From an uncultured Prevotella sp. (lineage in GTDB: Bacteria > Bacteroidota > Bacteroidia > Bacteroidales > Bacteroidaceae), in the NCBI GenBank assembly GCA_900315835.1, contig ONAR01000032.1, positions 1 to 32,649 of the forward strand: a DNA stretch of 32,649 bases. The letters are read 5' to 3'. The translations under genes and the position numbers were made by a program. Positions 29,630-32,649 of this stretch are shown here, one piece after another. The stretch's first letter is position 1. Each line of letters starts with the position of its first letter. The notes beneath the pieces are model-generated. The model saw only the letters and a program-made list of their open reading frames with translations, was not told where the DNA came from and ran no database searches.

Positions 29630-31276
29630 ATGATGAATATGTTTTGCTTTCAATGTCAAGAGACCGCCAAGGGCACAGGTTGCACCGTGAGTGGCGTATG
29701 TGGTAAGAAACCCGAGACCAGCCGTTGGATGGATCTGCTGCTCAGCGTAACCCGCGGCGTAGGGACCATCTATCATGAGCTGTTAAACAATGGCTATGCC
29801 AATGATGTGGCTGTTGACGACTTCGTCGTCGATGCCCTCTTCGCTACCATCACCAATGCCAACTTCGATGATACGGCTTTGCTGCAGAAGGTTGACAACG
29901 GTCTTACCATCAAACGCCGTCTGTTGGATATCGCCGCTCAGCGTGGTGTGGCGTTGCCCGACTACCAAGAGGTGAAGTGGGGCGGCGAGAAGAGTGACTA
30001 TGCTGCTGAGGGCGACCGCGAAGGCGTCTTGCGCACAGCCAATGAGGACATCCGCTCGCTCAAAGAGACCATCGTGTTGGGGCTCAAGGGCATGGCCGCT
30101 TACTATGAGCATGCCGCCCGACTCGGTCAGCGCAATGCCGACATCACGCGCTTCATGGCAGAGGCACTGGCCGGCATCACCAATCCAGAGGCCGACGGCG
30201 ACAGCCTGCTGCAGCTGCTCCTCGCTACGGGTAAATATGGCGTCGACGTCATGGCGCTTCTTGACAAGGCCAACACTGGCGCCTATGGTAAGCCCGAGGT
30301 CACCAAGGTGAACATCGGCGTGGGCAAGCGCCCAGGCATCCTCATCAGTGGTCACGACCTCCATGACATCGCTGACCTGCTCGAGCAGACTGAGGGCACA
30401 GGCATCGATGTCTACACCCACGGTGAGATGCTGCCGGCTCACTACTATCCTGAGCTGAAGAAATACAAGCACCTCGTGGGCAACTACGGTAACGCCTGGT
30501 GGAAGCAGAAAGAAGAGTTCGCCCATTTCAACGGCCCCATCATTTTCACCACCAACTGCATCGTGCCGCCATCGTCAAAGGCCAATTACAAGGACCGCGT
30601 GTTCACGGCCAACTCCACCGGTTTCCCCGGTTGGAAGCATATCGCTACGCGCCCCGACGGCCACAAGGACTTCTCCGAGGTCATCGAGATGGCCCGCCAC
30701 TGTCAGGCTCCCGACGAGATTGAGCACGGCGAGATTGTCGGTGGATTTGCCCACGACCAGGTGTTTGCCCTTGCCGACAAAGTGGTGGAAGCTGTCAAGA
30801 GCGGCGCCATTCGTAAGTTCGTTGTCATGAGCGGTTGCGACGGCCGCATGAAGAGCCGTAACTACTATGCCGACTTCGCCAGTGCCCTGCCTAAGGATGT
30901 GGTCATCCTCACCTCGGGTTGCGCCAAATACAAATACAACAAACTGCCGCTCGGCGACATCAACGGCATTCCCCGTGTACTCGACGCCGGACAGTGCAAC
31001 GATAGCTATTCATGGGCTGTGGTGGCGCTCAAACTGAAGGAGATCTTCGGTGCTGCCGACATCAACGACCTGCCCATCGTCTTCAACATTGCATGGTATG
31101 AGCAGAAAGCTGTCATCGTGTTGCTGGCTCTGCTGAGCCTTGGTGTGAAGAACATCCATATCGGTCCCACGCTGCCTGCCTTCGTTTCTCCCGGTGTATT
31201 GAAGGTGCTGCAGGATAGCTTCGGCTTGGGTACCATCACCACTGTCGATGAGGATTTGAAGACAATGATTGGATAA
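29630..31276 (+). CDS. hcp: Hydroxylamine reductase (hybrid-cluster protein)
   Basis: A 548-residue hybrid-cluster protein. The N-terminal cysteines are C6-X2-C9-X8-C18-X5-C24, the compact spacing of the class with a proximal [4Fe-4S] cluster rather than the wider E. coli spacing. Hybrid-cluster ligands are visible later: the His and Glu of ISGHDLHD and [13 protein letters not shown], the Cys in FTTNCIVPP, the Cys in [11 protein letters not shown], the Cys in [12 protein letters not shown], and the QCNDSY region. Family knowledge: Hcp reduces hydroxylamine in vitro and is now viewed mainly as a nitric oxide reductase or S-nitrosylase in nitrosative stress. Three ATGs (29630, 29633, 29639) are possible starts. 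It lies downstream of a Crp/Fnr gene with a palindrome at its promoter and 35 bases before a PPOX gene, a likely operon. Confidence 0.96.
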   Translation: MMNMFCFQCQETAKGTGCTVSGVCGKKPETSRWMDLLLSVTRGVGTIYHELLNNGYANDVAVDDFVVDALFATITNANFDDTALLQKVDNGLTIKRRLLDIAAQRGVALPDYQEVKWGGEKSDYAAEGDREGVLRTANEDIRSLKETIVLGLKGMAAYYEHAARLGQRNADITRFMAEALAGITNPEADGDSLLQLLLATGKYGVDVMALLDKANTGAYGKPEVTKVNIGVGKRPGILISGHDLHDIADLLEQTEGTGIDVYTHGEMLPAHYYPELKKYKHLVGNYGNAWWKQKEEFAHFNGPIIFTTNCIVPPSSKANYKDRVFTANSTGFPGWKHIATRPDGHKDFSEVIEMARHCQAPDEIEHGEIVGGFAHDQVFALADKVVEAVKSGAIRKFVVMSGCDGRMKSRNYYADFASALPKDVVILTSGCAKYKYNKLPLGDINGIPRVLDAGQCNDSYSWAVVALKLKEIFGAADINDLPIVFNIAWYEQKAVIVLLALLSLGVKNIHIGPTLPAFVSPGVLKVLQDSFGLGTITTVDEDLKTMIG

Positions 31277-31311
31277 CTTATATAAAATAACAAATGATAG
31301 GAGAGTAGCAG

Positions 31312-31800
31312 ATGAAATACGTCAATAATACGGTGCGGCGGCAAGACCGGCTGATGGATGAGGCGCGGGCCTTGGAGCTGCTGCGTGAGAGTGAATATGG
31401 AGTGCTGTCGATGCAGGATGTCGACGGATCGGGGTATGGCGTTCCACTCAACTACGTGTGGGATGGCGACCACTCCATCTACATCCACTGTGCACCCGAG
31501 GGGCATAAGCTGAGGGCGCTGGAGCAGCATCCGCGAGTATCGTTCTGCATCATTGGGCGGGTTCATCTGCTGCCCCGCAACTTCACCACCGAGTACGAGA
31601 GCGTCATTCTACATGGCGAGGCCCACATCCATCTCTCACCAGAGGAGATGATGCGGGCCCTCCACCTCCTTGTCGACAAGCTCTCGCCTGAGTTCAAGGC
31701 TATCGGTTATAAATACAGTGAGAAGTCGTTTCACCGCGTCAACATTATTCGCGTCGACTTCACCGAATTCAGCGGCAAGTGCAAGCATGTGGCTGAATGA
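31312..31800 (+). CDS. PPOX-fold flavin-binding protein, NimA-like
   Basis: A 162-residue protein of the pyridoxamine 5'-phosphate oxidase-like split-barrel superfamily. Visible segments: a helix near 15-27 (EARALELLRESEYGVLSM), GYGVPLNYVWDGDHSIYIHCAPEGHKLRALEQHPRVSFCIIG (residues about 40-83), and YESVILHGEAHI. These match the Nim-type (5-nitroimidazole resistance) group that binds FMN or a related cofactor. Family knowledge: members reduce small nitro or flavin-linked substrates, but many are not resistance proteins, and sequence alone cannot decide that. It follows hcp by 35 bases with no terminator between, so it is probably co-transcribed and part of the same redox or nitrosative-stress response. 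Confidence 0.88.
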   Translation: MKYVNNTVRRQDRLMDEARALELLRESEYGVLSMQDVDGSGYGVPLNYVWDGDHSIYIHCAPEGHKLRALEQHPRVSFCIIGRVHLLPRNFTTEYESVILHGEAHIHLSPEEMMRALHLLVDKLSPEFKAIGYKYSEKSFHRVNIIRVDFTEFSGKCKHVAE

Positions 31801-31807
31801 CAGCTTA

Positions 31808-32338
31808 TCATTCAATATAAATGGTGTTGCCCGTCTGCCGATAACTGAAAGGATGGTCAATACGAATGACGTCGAGGATGTGGGCTACTCCCTCACTCAT
31901 CTTGAACTTACCCGTACAACGGTAATTGATGAGCTGTTGGTTGGTAACGACAATATGAATATTGTAGTAGTCGTTTAATCGCTCCATAAAGTCGGGGAAT
32001 GGCACATCCTCCACATCGATGATGCCGTTTTTCCAGTCGAGGTAATGGCTTTGTGTAATCCGCTCAATGCTTGACTCGCCATCCGTCTTGACAAAGCGCT
32101 GCCCGGGTTTTAACACAGCCTCGGTTTGCTTTGATGCATTGTCATACAGCGTTACGCCTCCCTCGAAAAGCTGCACTTCGAAGTGCCCGCTTTTCTTATA
32201 AGCAGTGACATTGAAGTGAGTGCCGGTGACGCGCACGTCATCGTTGGCTGTATGAACGATGAAGGGTAGCTCGTGGTTCTTCTCCACTTCAAAATAAGCC
32301 TCACCTTTTAAATAAACCTTAATTCCGCAACTAAATGC
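31808..32338 (-). pseudogene. Truncated FecR-type anti-sigma factor
   Basis: The minus-strand frame carries the C-terminal two thirds of a FecR protein. FecR signatures are VYLKGEAYFEVEKN (read upstream of the first ATG at 32287), PFIVHTANDDVRVTGTHFNVTAY, GGVTLY, LKPGQRF, then the DUF4974-like C-terminal domain (YLDWKNGIIDVEDVPFPDFMERLNDYYNIHIVV...YRCTGKF...VLDVIRIDHPFSYRQTGNTIYIE). The similarity runs to about 32335 and is cut by an in-frame TAG at 32339-32341. No cytoplasmic N-terminus or membrane helix lies beyond. The gene is therefore disrupted by insertion, deletion or rearrangement. In life FecR holds an ECF sigma factor at the membrane; no sigma gene or TonB-dependent receptor gene is present at this edge. 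Confidence 0.8.
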
Positions 32339-32367
32339 CTAATTTGCTGTTAATATATTTTATAAGT

Positions 32368-32398
32368 CTCTGAGGAACAATAAGTTCCCCAGAGTTTT
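32368..32398 (+). terminator. Hairpin near the FecR break point
   Basis: CTCTG-A-GGAAC, loop AATAA, GTTCC-C-CAGAG, then TTTTG. Ten pairs with one mismatch. It could be a terminator or part of the end of an inserted element. Confidence 0.5.
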
Positions 32399-32610
32399 GC
32401 CATTTGCAGAATTTTCACTACCTTTATGGTGTGAAAACAAACGGAGCAAAATTCTACATGGCATGGCAAATTTAGATAAAATTCCCGAATTATAAGCCAG
32501 TCGAGATAAAAAACTTAATAGATTTCCTCCCCCATGCGCTGATAGCAAGGAAAATCAAGGCCAGCATACGCTCAATCCTATTTTACGTGCTCTAAGTCAC
32601 AATTATTTAT

Positions 32611-32618
32611 TATCTTTG
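32611..32618 (+). promoter_or_regulatory. -7 box at the right edge
   Basis: TATCTTTG is a consensus -7 box followed by an ATG at 32627 (MFNPLK...) that runs out of the window. It suggests that a plus-strand gene begins here. Confidence 0.45.
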
Positions 32619-32649
32619 AGGTCTTAATGTTTAACCCTCTAAAAGTTAG

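Larger units (their letters stand above)
32342..32649. other. Unassigned AT-rich DNA at the right edge
   Basis: No known gene is recognised. Short frames on both strands (for example a plus-strand KNLIDFLPHALIARKIKASIRS stretch and a minus-strand 62-codon frame) are coding-like but interrupted by stops. The DNA adjoins the broken end of the FecR gene, so it may be the end of an inserted element whose remainder lies outside the window. Confidence 0.45.

Noticed and set aside
29783-30526. 247-codon minus-strand frame inside hcp
   Set aside because: Antisense to a complete hybrid-cluster protein gene with all cluster ligands visible.

Overview
The window looks like a chromosomal segment of a Bacteroidales bacterium, most likely Prevotella or a close relative. 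The grounds are: recurrent Bacteroidetes -7 boxes (TAnnTTTG, often with TTTG about 19-20 bases upstream) in front of genes; few recognisable Shine-Dalgarno sequences; and families typical of the group (an ECF sigma factor with a TonB-domain partner, a FecR anti-sigma fragment, a BT4734-like/VirE protein, a 1197-residue pyruvate:ferredoxin oxidoreductase, a DUF1573 protein). No rRNA, tRNA or CRISPR array was seen.

Layout. (1) 1-3590 is visibly AT-rich accessory DNA. It holds an overlapping operon (unknown protein, VWA/ViaA-like protein, YgjP-type metallopeptidase), then a two-gene unit (Trp-repeat protein and a small DUF6140-like protein) closed by a terminator. (2) 3600-7725 holds two diverged, directly repeated non-coding elements of about 0.6 kb, 3.4 kb apart. 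Each has the same 16-bp palindrome, a promoter-like box at the same offset, and a similar gene-tail-like end followed by a hairpin. Between them lie an ECF sigma factor gene, a putative membrane anti-sigma protein with TonB and receptor-plug-like parts, and a lone AbiEi/DUF6088-like antitoxin gene. (3) 7722-13778 carries an ATP-grasp-like gene, an AAA ATPase gene and nifJ. (4) 14048-16521 is a solitary VirE/D5-like primase-helicase gene flanked by inverted 11-bp-periodic repeats, with a 5 x 22 bp tandem array next to its 3' end. (5) 16563-26706 is mostly core: a DASS transporter, a DUF1573 protein, aspS, a histone-H1-tailed winged-helix protein, a LacI-type regulator with an NhaC antiporter and an unknown protein, a secreted GH25 lysozyme-like protein, and a zinc-ribbon membrane protein. 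(6) 26725-31800 has a helix-hairpin-helix outer-membrane protein divergent from a Crp/Fnr regulator, then hcp and a flavin-binding PPOX protein. A palindrome sits at about -41.5 of the predicted hcp promoter, which suggests control of a nitrosative-stress unit by the adjacent regulator. (7) The right edge is a fecR gene broken in its N-terminal half, next to about 300 bases of unassigned AT-rich DNA.

No single complete new defence system is evident. The best candidates for undescribed biology are the duplicated intergenic element, the repeat-flanked VirE gene, and the TonB/plug-like anti-sigma candidate.
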